DNA from: Sparassis latifolia
Lineage: Eukaryota > Basidiomycota > Agaricomycetes > Polyporales > Sparassidaceae
Length of the DNA: 64,000 bases
NCBI GenBank assembly: GCA_018466975.1
Contig: CM031556.1
Span: forward strand, 992,001-1,056,000
Direction of reading: 5' to 3'
Part shown: positions 46,528-58,298 of the stretch, one piece after another
Numbering within the stretch: the first letter of the stretch is position 1
Layout: each line of letters starts with the position of its first letter
The notes under the pieces: generated by a model
What the model saw: only the letters and a program-made list of their open reading frames with translations
Databases searched by the model: none
Told to the model about the DNA's origin: nothing
Made by a program: the position numbers and the translations under genes

Positions 46528-47810
46528 CTTCTAGATTCAATAGTTCTTGACTGTAGCACAGTTTTGGTGGTGGTGGGGAGAGGGGGGGGGGTTAGTCTAG
46601 GTTCATCTGCCGCATGCCCTCTGAGGACGTGGGAACATCGAAGCGCAAGGCCGTCAAAACGTTGACAGGTTGTCGCGGCATTCCTTGCATTGGTGGAGGA
46701 GGTTGATGTGAGAAGCCGCGCTCCATTCTCTATATGTGCAATAAATTTACATTCTTATTTCATGTATTTATCAAGCCTGTTGGGCTTGGAGAAGGCTATA
46801 TCTTTTCCACTCAGATTTTCATGCGAGTCGAGGAGATATCAGGCTGGGCGCGAGTTGTATGTATGTAAGTAAGTAAGGCCCGGTCGAATTCTCGTGCGTA
46901 TCGAGTTGCCGTCGGCGCGGTCCTCAGAGCGAAGTCAGTGAAAATGCCACCCTCTATGCATTAGAGAGGCACGCGCCTACGACTGGGTCTTCTGCTGATA
47001 ATTAATTGGAGGCTATATCTGAGCGTAGGTCAGTGGCGTCGGGCATTGCGTCAGTCAGATGCATGTCACGCGAGTGTGACTGCATTTCGACGTTGAACAA
47101 CACCGCCGCCACGATTGCTCCAGATGCACGATCGGAGCAAATGTCACCGTGCATGCCACATACACTACATGTTGTACTCTCCAGAAGGCTCTGCCCACGC
47201 GCACACTCAGCTCTGTGAGAGTGTTCTGCGAGATTTGAAGGGACCTGGAATGTTGTCGCACAGTGCAAGACCAAACGTCCTCAAAGTCTATCTTGACCTA
47301 TTGCTCCCCCGGTGAGGCGAGTGTTCATCATCTTCGTTGTGTCTGATCTCGCCATGCTTTAGTACCATGGACTGAGATGGGATTAACATGGTTTTAATCC
47401 TTTCCCCAATCTGGCGACAGGGACCTTTGATTTGAGTCTCTTGGTCAGTTCTTCTGATGCTTATGAGGAGGAGGATATGATGGACAATTTCCGAAAATGC
47501 TCGTCCATGCCTGAGGCGAGGGTTGCGTGACAGAGGACTGTTGCACTTCTGCCAAAACAAGGGTGCGTACTTTTCCCAATATTGGTTTGACTTTGGCGTA
47601 TGAATTGTGGACAACCGTTACTACTGGTTGTGCAATCAGAATACAGTATCTCGGCACCTTGCAGGCCGTGCTGTACTTACGCGTCAGGTCACGCTTGAGG
47701 CGCGTATGTCACAGACTGTGACTGGAGGGCGGCAGTGAACCAATTCGGCGTCCTATCACGTCTATCTTTTACAACATCCACCATCGAGTTGCAGACAAAA
47801 CCATAGAGCG
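46528..47810. other. Intergenic, no gene recognised
   Basis: Short open frames only. A run of about nine G lies near 46581. Nothing supports a gene. Confidence 0.35.
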
Positions 47811-49022
47811 ATGGGCATCCACGTCGCACAGCAGGTCTAATTAAGATTTCCTGTCGAGATCTCTGACATCTTCATCGATCACCTACACGACGATGTACAG
47901 ACACTCGCTGCCTGCGCGCTCGTTTGCAATACGTGGACGTACTCCAGTCGACTTCACCTCTTTCATACGGTCTGTGTGTAGCACGGGACGGTAGCTTCCA
48001 TGACTTTCTCGAATTTCTCGTTGCCTCGCCACACATCTATCATTATATCCGTTGCCTTGAGTTCACTGGACGGCCGAAGGCAACGACATCTGCTGCCGTG
48101 CAGAGTTGCGTCGAAACGCCAGCGCGAGAAACTCTGTGTTGACGCGGAGTTCATCCACTCCGTGTTTTCGAAACGTCGTCGGCTTCGAGCGTTCAAGCTT
48201 AGCCTCGTGCGCTTCGCAGGCAGGCGCACCTGTGGGCCTGTCATCTCAAACCCGATCCAGTTGGATGAGCTGACGATCCTGGAGGCGGGCAGCGACGAAA
48301 GTACCATCCAGGACTTCCTCAGCATCGTCGGGCTCTGCTCGGAGATCCAGTCGCTGTCCTTACGACACCTTCAGTACGATGTAGATTTGGCGGGGAAGAG
48401 AGTGCTCCGGATCCAGACTCCCACTGAAGTGCGCTCGATTGCGATTGCATTGTCCCTCTCGCGAGGCATTACCGGAGACGCGTGTCGTGCGCTCAGAAAA
48501 GTACTCCCCATGCACGCTTTGAACTCTGTGAAGGTATACTGTGAAGTGTGGGAAGACGTGATGGCCTTCGGTGCATTGCTGCGCGACGCTGGGCCAAATA
48601 TCATCGAGGTGTATTTCAACCCGTCGGGACCGATTATGGACCTCTCATGGGACCCGGGTGAGCAAAGTCATTGGCTTTTGTTAACATCGCAGCAGATTTC
48701 GTTCCTTCCAGTGACCAACGAGATGGATCGACTCCCCACAGGCGCCTGGAATGTGCTCAATTTCGCATCATGCACGTCCCTGCAGTCCCTTGTCTTCGCC
48801 TTTGACCTAGAACATCATGGGCTGTACATACCTACTATGAACTCGAATGTTTGCTTCGATGATAACGTCTTTGTTTTAAATGTCTGCGTGTCTCAACCGA
48901 TCCTGCTCCACAGAGCAGCCATAGTCATAGCAAGGGTACGCATGAGTGTTCGGTTCTACTACACTAGAACTGTATGGTCGGAGGGGCTACAGGGAGTACT
49001 CGAGACAAGGAAATACGTATAA
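47811..49022 (+). pseudogene. F-box protein pseudogene
   Basis: Relative of the copy at 37791. From ATG 47811 there is an in-frame TAA at 47838-47840. The F-box (FPVEISDIFIDHLHDDVQTL, CALVCNTW) runs into TAG at 47979-47981, and the family continues out of frame as VARDGSFHDFLEFLVASPHI. A second shift near 48135 leads to VDAEFIHSVFSKRRRLRAF and a long clean stretch (LDELTILEAG through VLPMHALNSVKVYCEVWEDV and PIMDLSWDPG). A GTGAGC donor follows; the remaining frame to 49022 may include intron sequence. Several independent lesions make this a pseudogene. Confidence 0.75.
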
Positions 49023-49383
49023 TGTAATAACATATTGTATGCGGATGGTGCTGTCAGTAATCAAAGCTCAGAGCGTACGTGAGGATGAGGTCATGCAGGT
49101 ATGCTATGGTGGGCGGGTCAATTAGAGAAAACATAATGTGAGTTGCACGAATGTCTAGTCTAGTGGTCATGATGAGGCGTGTCAGTGAGACAGCGACGAA
49201 ACAGACGGACAGCGAACTGGCAGTGAACACGAAATCGGCACGGGAAAAAGAACGACTGAAAGAGAAGCTGGAAGGAGAAGAGGATGGGTGCGCACGGTGC
49301 CGTTATGCATCAACACGGCTGGACGGTGCATCACGCCATGTTCCCCGGATCTTCCGCCACATAGACCGGAGCACGCGCCGACA
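49023..49383. other. Intergenic
   Basis: 3' flanks of the F-box pseudogene and of the SR-protein kinase. No gene recognised. Confidence 0.4.
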
Positions 49384-52004
49384 TCACCATCCACAGAGGT
49401 CATCGCTCATCAGGTCGACCTCCAGCCACGGATGATGAATGAGATCGCGTGCTTGCATCCGCTCGCGGTAGTCGATGATGAGCATGGGCTCGAGGAATGC
49501 GCAAAAAGCCTCTGAGTTTTCTTCCGTCCAGAGATACTTCTCGGCCATGACCCGCTTGAGCGGCCACGGCTTGAGGCTGCGGATGTATCGCAAGGCGCCT
49601 ATCACGACATGACACAATTCAGAAGTCAGCACGCAACCCAACCCACTATAGCGCCGTCAGAGATCGTGCGCGGGCACGCGACCCAACGGCGCCATAAAAG
49701 GACAGTAACCTACCGGTGCTGTCAAAAAGCTCGCGACTGAACCTCCCGCCAAACTTCACGTCCGGACTGAAATCCCCCATCAGCTCGATGATCTGCGCCA
49801 TATGGTCGTCGTCTTTTCCGAAGACGTCCCCTTGGCTCTGCGGGTCGAACAGGTACTCGGCAGTCAGCAGCTCGAAGATCACGCACGCTGCGCTCCAGAT
49901 ATCCGCCGTTGTACCCCAGTCTGTGCGCCCTAGAATCACCTCGGGCGCGCGATATTGTCGCGTCTGGATGTCCTCGGCGAAGTGCTTCTGTATGGGTGTC
50001 GCGTTTCCGAGGTCGGCGATCTTGACGGAAATGGGTAACGATGGTACGGCGTTGGAAGGGGGAGATGCGGGACGACTCGGAGGTTGCGAAAGGCTAGAGC
50101 AACATGTAGGGCACATGGGGGTGTCAACTGGCTCGGAAGTGAGGTTGTGGGGTGCAGTCTGTGACAACAACGACGGGCCCGTGCTCGGTTTGAACTGCTG
50201 TGGTCGTTCATCCAGTGAGTCGGTTACCACCGCCGTACCCTTCACTATCCCCGCTTCCCTCTCGCACAGACATGAATAGATACCTGGGCTGGACACGATC
50301 GAAATCTTGTTCAAACCGGATACCACGCTCCCGACCGACGTCGCCATGGTCTCGTTGCTCATCGACGTGATGAAGCTGGACGACGCGAACGCAGACCCTG
50401 AACCTGAACTCCCGCTCAACGAGTCTGATACATCGCTCGAGCTGGACTTCTGCTTCCCTTTCTTCAAGGCTGCATTTAGACGCACGACACTGTGTGTGCT
50501 CCCCTTGCGGGACATGTGCATGTCGGGCCGTGTAACGGGACTAGCGCTCACCAGTCCGGGGCTGTAGGACGAAGGGCTAGACAGAGGCTGCGAGTCGAAG
50601 ATGTGCACATGCCGCTCGCGACCACCAGGACGCCGAGGTATTATGACGCCTGTCCGCCCCAACTGTTTCGGTGGCACACCCACCTTTCGGGATGTGGGTG
50701 ACGGGATGACCTCGAGCTCAGCCTGAATATGGGATTCCACATCAGGAATTGAAATCACTGCGCACGCAATCAGTCAAGTAATCGATGCCACAAGTGGTAA
50801 CACGCACTGATATTCTCGGGCTTGATGTCGGTATGCACCAGCTTGCACTCGTCGTGCAGGTACTCAAGACCCAGTAAGATCTGCTTCGCGACAACTTTCA
50901 CCAGTGCTGGTGCGACACCAGTCTTCTTGTGTCGCTCAATTAACGCCAGAAGGTTTTCGCCCAGAGGCTCGAACACTATGCACACGTGTGTATCCTCCGG
51001 ACCGCAATGCTGGAACGAGTCAAGAAACGACACAACGTGTTCACGCCCAACGTGTGCGTGGTTCGCTTCCATCACCTCGCCGAGTAACTTAATCTCGTCT
51101 CTGGCAGTTTCCGCATAACGCCCGGCAGATTTAACCACCTTGAGGGCGGAGTGGCGGTTCGCTCTGAGAAGGAGAAGTCAGTGATGGATCTATTGAGGTG
51201 AACACAATTCATTCTCCGTGGGACTCAAACCACAGAAGCTGCTGAGAGACGCGACGCGTGGCTAGGGTACGTACCACACTGTGGAGTAAAGGCGTTCCGA
51301 GTACACAGAGTCGCGGCTCACGCTATTGCATTCTACCATACGTAGCACAAACACCGGAACGCAGAACATGAGCTCGTCGCCACAGCAGCATCGACATGCC
51401 GCCGTACAAATGGAACAAAAAGTCAGACGGCAAGCATCTGTTCGCTGCACACACTCGCAGCCGGACATCCGCAAATTCCGCTCCTAGCAACCGTCAAGAC
51501 CAATCCGTCTGTCTCAGACTTCGAGCTCAGAAGTCAAATTCGGTGCACTGCCGTTGAGACGTCGCGTGAGAATGACACCGGATAAAATCCTATCCATATC
51601 TTTACACCAATAAGACTCTGTCGAGTCACCACGGAGAACCCAGAAAACGATGACAGGAGAACATGGGAAGACGGAAGACTCACTGTGTATCCTTCACGAG
51701 CCAGACAGTCGAAAAATGGCCCCATCTGATTGTGGGATTCGAATATCAGTCTGAGCGACCACAAAAATAACCTCTGAAAGCCATAAAGTCTGAAATAGGA
51801 ACAATGAACGTACCCAAGCTTCCGGAGTACGACGTACTGCCCGTTCTTGAAGGAGTCCTGAAGCTTAACCTGGAGATAACCGCCAGTGTTGTAGTCGGCC
51901 GGCGATTCCTCATCCTTGGAGTGCACATCTGGCACGGGAAGAATCTTGGGGCCAGCAGGGGTGACGACGTACTGATATTTGGCACAGGGTTGTTTCGGTG
52001 CCAT
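49384..52004 (-). CDS. SR-protein kinase (SRPK family)
   Basis: Phosphorylates Arg/Ser-type splicing factors and so controls their nuclear import and activity. Exon 1 is 52004-51814 (MAPKQPCAKYQYVV...VVLRKLG); a later exon (about 51165-50808) holds HSALKVVKSAGRYAETARDEIKLL and the catalytic loop VHTDIKPENI. Exon 50757-49714 holds a Ser/Pro-rich spacer of about 215 residues, then KIADLGNATPIQKHFAEDIQTRQYRAPEV. The last exon is 49598-49384, ending LMSDDLCGW. HTD, DLG and a kinase split by a spacer are SRPK hallmarks. The small exon or exons between 51813 and 51165 are uncertain; one candidate (about 51330-51280) reads RLYSTVW. It starts 266 bp from the divergent SR-protein gene. Confidence 0.87.
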
Positions 52005-52270
52005 AGAAAGGACAGAGACAGAAAGAGGCGAACCTGTCTATTTGCCTCCTCCCGGCCTTATCATCCTTATCGCTGGCGAGCTGCGTCCGGACCTTCTCCC
52101 ATTATTACCGACTGGTTCGGCATTTCCCTGTCGGAGATTTAAAATTGGAGTTCCGTCTGGCTTGCTGAAGCTTTTTTGCTCGGGCTTTTCCTAGTTTCCT
52201 ACGCCCGTCGGAGCTCGAAAACGCAATTTTCCCAGTGGGCCCCTGTTGCTGACTCTTGACTCTTGCCATC
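52005..52270. promoter_or_regulatory. Shared divergent promoter of the SR kinase and SR-protein genes
   Basis: Only 266 bp separate the two start codons, so the core promoters must overlap or abut. The sequence contains pyrimidine-rich stretches and a TTTAAAATT-like AT-rich site near 52138; I cannot assign specific factor sites. Confidence 0.6.
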
Positions 52271-54462
52271 ATGGCTGCTTCTCCTCTAACGACCGACGGT
52301 CCTAACGCGCAGCCTCCAGCAGAAAAATGGAACAGCATGGACGTGGACCCTGTGATGGGTGATACAGGCGACGCTGGCAACACCATTATACCTGGAGATG
52401 AGCGTCACGGCGCTCCAGTACATGGTTCAGACAATCCAGACTACGCGCGTGCAAGCTCTGCGGTGGGCGACGGTACGGACGCCTCTGGTAATAAGTCTGA
52501 GGCGGGCTTTCGCGGCGAAAAACAGGTCAAGGTGCTTTTCAAGTCTGTTCGTCTATTCCTCCTGCTTGTGAGCTGCACTTGTCTGTCTGCGCCACCACGC
52601 ACTCGTTTCTAGCGACTTGCGACACGGCTGTTGCTCAGTGCATGGCGGCGGGTCTGTTGCGCAGTCTTTCTGGGTTTGTTCATCCAAGGCGATCGGTCGA
52701 ACAACAATTGCAACGTAGCTGTAACAAGGATCGTTCTGCCAGTCTGCCCTTGCTTGACATCGCGTTTTATTTGTTCCTTCTCGTCTTATGAATTGCCCTA
52801 CGGTTGCACATTACCTTCCTGCACGCCCAGGGACTGGACGTCATATATAGTTGCTGACAGCTCACACTGTTGTCTCTGTGTTCTTACTGGGTGTTCATGA
52901 TGTCTCCGCAGCCGAACAAAGTCTACATTGGTGGTCTGCCAGAGCATACTCGCAAGGAGGATCTAGAGAGTTGCTTTGGTAAAATCGGCAACATTGTTAA
53001 CATCGAGTTGAAGTGAGTGAATATGGTGTTCTCATGGTTGGTTTGTACTGATGCGAGTCGTGTTGCAGAGTCGGCTACGGGTTTGTAGTACGTAACATGA
53101 TGTTTTTATTGCGCACGACTTCGTCTTGACTTGTTTCAAAGGAATTCGACAACCGTGAAGCTGCGGAAGAGAGTGTGGCGAAATATCATGAGGGATACTT
53201 CATGGGCAACAAAATTCGTGTCGAGCTTTCTCATGGAGGAGGAAGAACTGCTAAATATAGTGGTGACCCTGGTGCATGTTTCAAGTGTGGTCAAATGGGC
53301 CATTGGGCAAGGTGTGTTTGATACACTCAGTTTTACCTAAGCTACGATTCAACCTACCGTTGATTATAGAGAGTGCCCCAATCATGCCTCAAATGGGTGA
53401 GCATTGTCTTTTTTCTTCTCCGAATGCATGTTCTGATTGGTTCTGTGATATAGCCATCGCCGTGTGAGCCATACAAGTGATGCTCCCCTTATTGATCGTA
53501 TTCAGCCACCAAGAGATTATCCGCCACCCCCAAGAGACTACCCACCTTACCGTGATGATTACGGCCGGTATCCGCCTCCTCGAGACGTACGCTATCCGTA
53601 CGAGTATCCCCCGCCCCCTCCTGGACGTGACTACAGACGACCACCATCCCCTCACAGAGAGTATCGTGACTACCCTCCGGCTCCTCCTGTTCGCGCAACT
53701 CGTGAGTATGATGACTACAGACTGAGAGGCCCTCCCCCTCCGCCGCCGCCGCCGCCTATACCTCCTCCTCGTTATGAGTCTCGTCCAGGCTATTATCCAC
53801 CCGAAGGTGATGCGGCGCCTCCCGGCTATCCTCCACGATACGGCCCTCCGCCGCCACGCGACTACTATGACCGCTATGAAAGGCGACCTGGACCACCTGA
53901 GAGGTACGGTTCTTACCCTCCGCCACCTGTTGTGCGACCTCGAACACCACCTGGTGGTCCTCCCTCTAGGGCGCGAGAGGAATTCGACCGACCACCTGCT
54001 CGGTATATATTTCATAGGCTGTGGACAAGAAGTCGATACTGACGGAAGATTGTTGTAGTGATTATGTTGCTCCACCGGAACTCCGCACCCGACCGGCTAG
54101 TCCACCTGCTTCACGGTATCCCGACTATCCGACTCGCACTGCCACCACGGATGCTCCTGCGCGGTACAGGTAATCACAGTGCATGTTCTGCTGCGAATCT
54201 CACTGACTAGCACGGTCACAGACGACGGTCTCAAAGCCCTCCACCTCGGACGGCCTCCGGCGCGTACGAATCGGCGGGCTACCAAGCTGGGGCAGGTGGT
54301 GCTTCTTACACTGGCGGCTCTTCTGGTGGCTTCGCGGGCAATGGTTACCCTAGCAGTGCTCCTGGCGGTGCTCCTCCTCGTAGTGCGGGCACTGGCAGAG
54401 ACTATCCTTCGCGACCTCCGCGCGAATCCGGAGAACCGAGCGGAAGCTACAGGAGGCCGTAA
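52271..54462 (+). CDS. RRM and zinc-knuckle SR-type splicing factor
   Basis: A pre-mRNA splicing factor of the RRM plus CCHC class. Exon 1 (52271-52525, acidic leader ending GFRGEKQ) can join in phase to 52912, though ATGs at 52897/52900 could also start the protein. The RRM is PNKVYIGGLPEHTRKEDLES through GYGFVEFDNREAAEESV. It is followed by the knuckle CFKCGQMGHWARECPNH and then an RDY/Pro/Tyr-rich tail (PPRDYPPPPRDYPPYRDDYG, repeated RDY units, poly-Pro). The end is RRRSQSPPPRTASGAYESAG...SGSYRRP at TAA 54460-54462. A 19-nt exon (about 53070-53088) carries part of RNP1. The tail has few RS dipeptides. It faces an SR-protein kinase gene. Confidence 0.85.
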
Positions 54463-55051
54463 AAATATCGATGTAACTTATGACGCTGGCGTTACTATCG
54501 ACCGGCTAGATTGCAGTGACTCGTTCATGTTCGGGATGTCTGGGAGGGTTCTGCGCGCTTGCGCGTGTGCTGGTTGCTTGCTGCTGGGGAGCCTTGCCCT
54601 GCCTGGGTCTTGACACGTCTTATCTTACTCCCAGTATTGTTTCTCGTTCGCGCGTCGTTCTTTGCAGCCTCTTCTCGTCAGGAGGCGCACTAGTTTTTTC
54701 GTTCTTGTGGCGAGACAGAAATTGAAGTATTTTAGCTGGACATTCTTGCGTAGTTCTGTGTAAAGACGCCTAATGCGATGCTCCCGCTTTTCTCCCCTCC
54801 TTCACTTCTTTGGTTTACCTGTGAGGCTGGGTCATCTCGATATAAACGTTGACAATCGAGATTCCCTAGTGCGGCTTAAACGATATCGCTAAGAAGTTCC
54901 CATCCATAAAACATTTTTGCAGCGCGAAGTCGCTCAACCCTCATGGGTGCGCGATTGCAAATTCCCAGTATTCGCACCGTGCGGCAGATTGATTTTCGTA
55001 TCAAACGAACGGAAACCTATTGCCATTGTTCGCTCATTTCTACCATCTAAT
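54463..55051. other. Convergent 3' intergenic region
   Basis: 3' flanks of the SR-protein gene and RIP1. No gene recognised. Confidence 0.4.
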
Positions 55052-56143
55052 TCATCCGATGACCAAAAGGCCATCCGCGTCGTTGAAACTGTGCTCCGGA
55101 ATCTCGAGGTTCAACTGTCGCATGACCCGCGTCAGTAATGCACATGCATCAGAAGAATCCCAAAACTCACGGGAGCCGGTCCCTTGCGAATACGACCAGC
55201 TGTCACGAGGACATCAAAGAACCGCGGGAGATGCAGAGAAAGAAGAGACGCACAGATATCATAGTGAGAACCGTGGCACGGGCAGAACCTGTGAGAAGCA
55301 CGGTGACTTAGCAGCAGCAATATAACGACACCCAGAATGCCTTACCATCCTCCATAGTCACCAGCCTCTCCGATGGGCACGCACCCCAAGTGGGTGCAAA
55401 CGCCGACCATGACGAGCCACTCGGGCTTCTTCGTCCTGTTCTCGTCGCTCTCCGGGTCGCGCAAGGACTTCCAGTTCGTGCCCCGCGCCTCCTGGATCTC
55501 GTCCGCCGTGCGGTGGCGGATGAACACGGGCTTGCCGCGCCATTTGATGATGGCGTTCTTGCCCTCGGGGATGCTCGCGAGCTCGATCTCGACCTTCGCC
55601 ATCGCGAGGACGTCGGCCGTTGCCGCCATGGTGGAGAGGAAGTCCGTGACGGTGGACTTGGCGACTGAGGCGGAGAGCACGCCGAGCGAGCCCACCATCA
55701 CGTACGACAGCGCGCGGTTCGTTGACTCTGACTTGGCCTCATGATGTGAGAAGTCAGGGACCTGCGGCGCGTCCTTCGCGGGCACGGAGGCATGCAAAAG
55801 GCGCTTCTGGAAAACACCCGTGGTCGGTGCTGCATATCGCGACAGCAGGAGCATGAATACGACCGGTCGGCGGCAAGATCACCGCGTTCAAAAATCAGAA
55901 ACGCCACTCACCGGTGAAGTTCAGCCTCGAAACAAGCCCCGCTGACTGGCTTTGAGTCACACTTCCCACCCACTTTGAAGGAGCATCTCTTCGGGGGGCA
56001 GCAGAGTGTCCGTGTTCATGACCGTGACCAGCAGGCTCGCGGGCGGAAAAGGTGATGAGCGACGCGCTCGGAACGCCCGAGGGCAGCGTGCGCACTGTCG
56101 GAGGGACGGTGAAGGCTTTTTTGGCGAGCTGGACAGCAGCCAT
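55052..56143 (-). CDS. RIP1: Rieske iron-sulfur protein of mitochondrial complex III
   Basis: Ubiquinol-cytochrome c reductase 2Fe-2S subunit; transfers electrons from ubiquinol to cytochrome c1 in the inner mitochondrial membrane. Start ATG 56143 (MAAVQLAKKAFTVPP) with a long Ala/Ser/Arg-rich, probably mitochondrial targeting N-terminus. SESTNRALSYVMVGSLGVL is the single membrane anchor region, followed by the hinge. The cluster ligands are in CTHLGCVP and CPCHGSHYD (two Cys, two His plus the disulfide Cys pair). The end is GRIRKGPAPLNLEIPEHSF...LLVIG, stop at 55054-55052. Several introns have canonical borders, including ones splitting FNLTG/APTT-type joins and the CHGSHYDI/GRIRKGP region. 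All cluster residues are intact. Confidence 0.95.
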
Positions 56144-56625
56144 GGTGAGGGGGGAGGAATGTGCTCGACGCTGCTCCCAGTGACGAGGAAATGGGTGCGG
56201 AGTTTGAACGCAGCGCCCGGTACTTGAGTCCGTTCTTTTCCGAGCCCACACGCCTCTGCGCCAAATCCGTATAGGACGGAAGACCGGAATTCGGACAAAA
56301 AAAAGCAATCGCGTCTCGATAGCGATTGAAGTGGGTGAAAATAAAATAAAAACTGCGAAACGAGAAAAAAATGGGATGGCACGAAACCACAGTCGGCATA
56401 TTAGTACTTGCACAGCTCGTAAGAGAAAACTCAGGTTGAGTGGGGGGGCTTCTTCTCAGTTGTACTTGCCTGCTGCCTCAGGACGAAGTGAGATCACAAA
56501 AACCATCTACAGCAAAATTTCTAATCTATGGTACAACATTGAATGATCTAAGGCATATACAGTTTCGTTAAAAGTCCTGAGCCGCATGATAATGTACTTC
56601 CGGGGTATGCTATAAACGACCACGC
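56144..56625. other. Intergenic: RIP1 promoter and GDPD 3' flank
   Basis: No gene recognised. It contains A-rich runs near 56298 and 56340-56370. Confidence 0.4.
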
Positions 56626-58298
56626 TCACAACTGCTGCTTCACCAGATGTTCCTCTAAGCATGTAAGCACTCTCTGCTTGGGGTATTTGGGAGCAGACGG
56701 CAAGCCGCGCTGCTTGATTAAACGCCGCACAACATTAGGATCTGGACGCGAATATGAGGCTTAGCAAAGAAGGACAAGTCACCATCACACGTACAATCAG
56801 ATATAATACCGTCCACCTTCCACTCCAACATCTGCTCAGCAATATTCATGCGGTTTACCTATCAGTCGCATGAGTCAATGAGAACCGAAGACAGCGGTAG
56901 CAACACACCGTCCACACTTTGACTTCCATTCCGAGCTTGTGGCTCTCCTCAATCATGCCTCGCGTCGTGAAAGTCTGGTATCCATCCATCATAGGATCCG
57001 GTACAGGAGAGTCCTGCGACTTAGCCCCAGGGGAGAGGATGTCGGCCCCAATTAAGTGTGCAGCCTGCGCGACCTGGGCACCGAACGTGGGCCCTGGGAA
57101 CGAATCTAACCGAAGCCCCGCCAGCCACGGTGTAGTGCTGTTATCTGACATACTCGCAGTCTCGCTGTGGCAATTTGAATATCATGAGAGCAGGTCCGTC
57201 GAATGAAAGATACATGCGTACTCGTCTATGAGGGCAGACGTGACTATGTATGGGTTGACAGCCTACAGCGGTACTCCCATGATTATTTTTGCAGTCTCAA
57301 GTTTCACCTGGTACGCACCTTCATAGCAACGAGTGTGCGCCAATCAAAGCTTTGGTACTGTGGTGATCGGTCAATATACAATATAAATACTTTTACGCAC
57401 CACCTACCGTGATCGATGAGGAATAAGGGCTGGTAGAAAATATTGCATTCTGCTTGGTCACATAGTCGTCAACGCCTAATGTACGGTTCGGGTGCTGGGC
57501 GTTGATCTTCGATTCTATGTTCCACAAAATCTGGTGCGCCGGATCCGCACACTCCGCAAAGTCGAACACCTCTTGCAACGTAGATATCCGTGTCCCGGGA
57601 TACGTCAGCTGCATCGCTGTACGAGCATTGGCTTGGTATCAGCGCTCAGACACAAGGCGAAGGCCTTACGGTAGCCGTCTTGCCGCTTCGACCCGCAGTC
57701 CAGGGTCTTCAGCTGGGCCAGAGTAAGGTTGGCAATAAACTTCCCCACATAAGGAAAGTCAGGATCGCCCGAAAACTAGACGCGTGGCTCCGTCATGCAT
57801 CACGTCGCGTCAGTTGGCCGGCACGGACTTACGACGGGCGAGGTGTCGACGCATTTCTCCGGTGTGATGTTCTCGTCGTGCCACACGACGACGACCCCAT
57901 CCTAGTCACCCAAATGAGGGGGCTCTCCTGCCTCATTCAGAGAGCGGTGCATACCTTCGTGATCCCGTTGTCTAACTCTAACGTGGCGGCGCCATCAATG
58001 AGACCCCTCAATAAGACGTAAGTGAGGACACAGAATAGCAAGAAATCTGCGATACACACCACGCGAAACTGGGCAGGGTGTTCTCGATTGTGTTTCCTCT
58101 GCCGCCACGGTGCGCCTGAAGATACGCGTCAATACGTAACCGCGTCGGACATGAGATGGCGCCCACCTGGATGTCAAAAAAACGCCGGTGTCCTTCCCTC
58201 GCAGGCGCAACCAAAGGAATCTCGACTGGTGTGGGGGACGCGAGAGCCAGCAGTGCGTAATTGAAGTAATTAGCGAGGATGCCAAACGACGAGAACAT
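56626..58298 (-). CDS. Secreted glycerophosphodiester phosphodiesterase
   Basis: Hydrolyses glycerophosphodiesters to glycerol-3-phosphate and an alcohol. The ATG at 58298 gives a hydrophobic N-terminus (FGILANYFNYALLALAS) that looks like a signal peptide. The active-site start is AHRGGRGNTIENTLPSFAW (general acid-base His, and Glu-Asn). It is followed by GLIDGAATLELDNGITK (metal-binding Glu/Asp), DGVVVVWHDENITPEKCVDTSPV, MQLTYPGTRISTLQEVFDF, ILWNIESKINAQHPNRT, TPWLAGLRLDSFPGPT, GMEVKVWTV, DGIISDYPNVVRRLIKQRGL and the C-terminus EEHLVKQQL (stop at 56628-56626). About nine short introns have normal borders. An in-frame upstream ATG at 58442 would add 48 residues and blur the signal peptide. 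Confidence 0.88.

Noticed and set aside
49716..50279. 187-residue frame on the plus strand
   Set aside because: It lies opposite the large SR-kinase exon, whose kinase motifs are unmistakable.
53389..54075. 228-residue Arg/Trp-rich frame on the minus strand
   Set aside because: It is antisense to the repetitive RDY/Pro-rich tail of the SR-type protein, which explains its odd composition.
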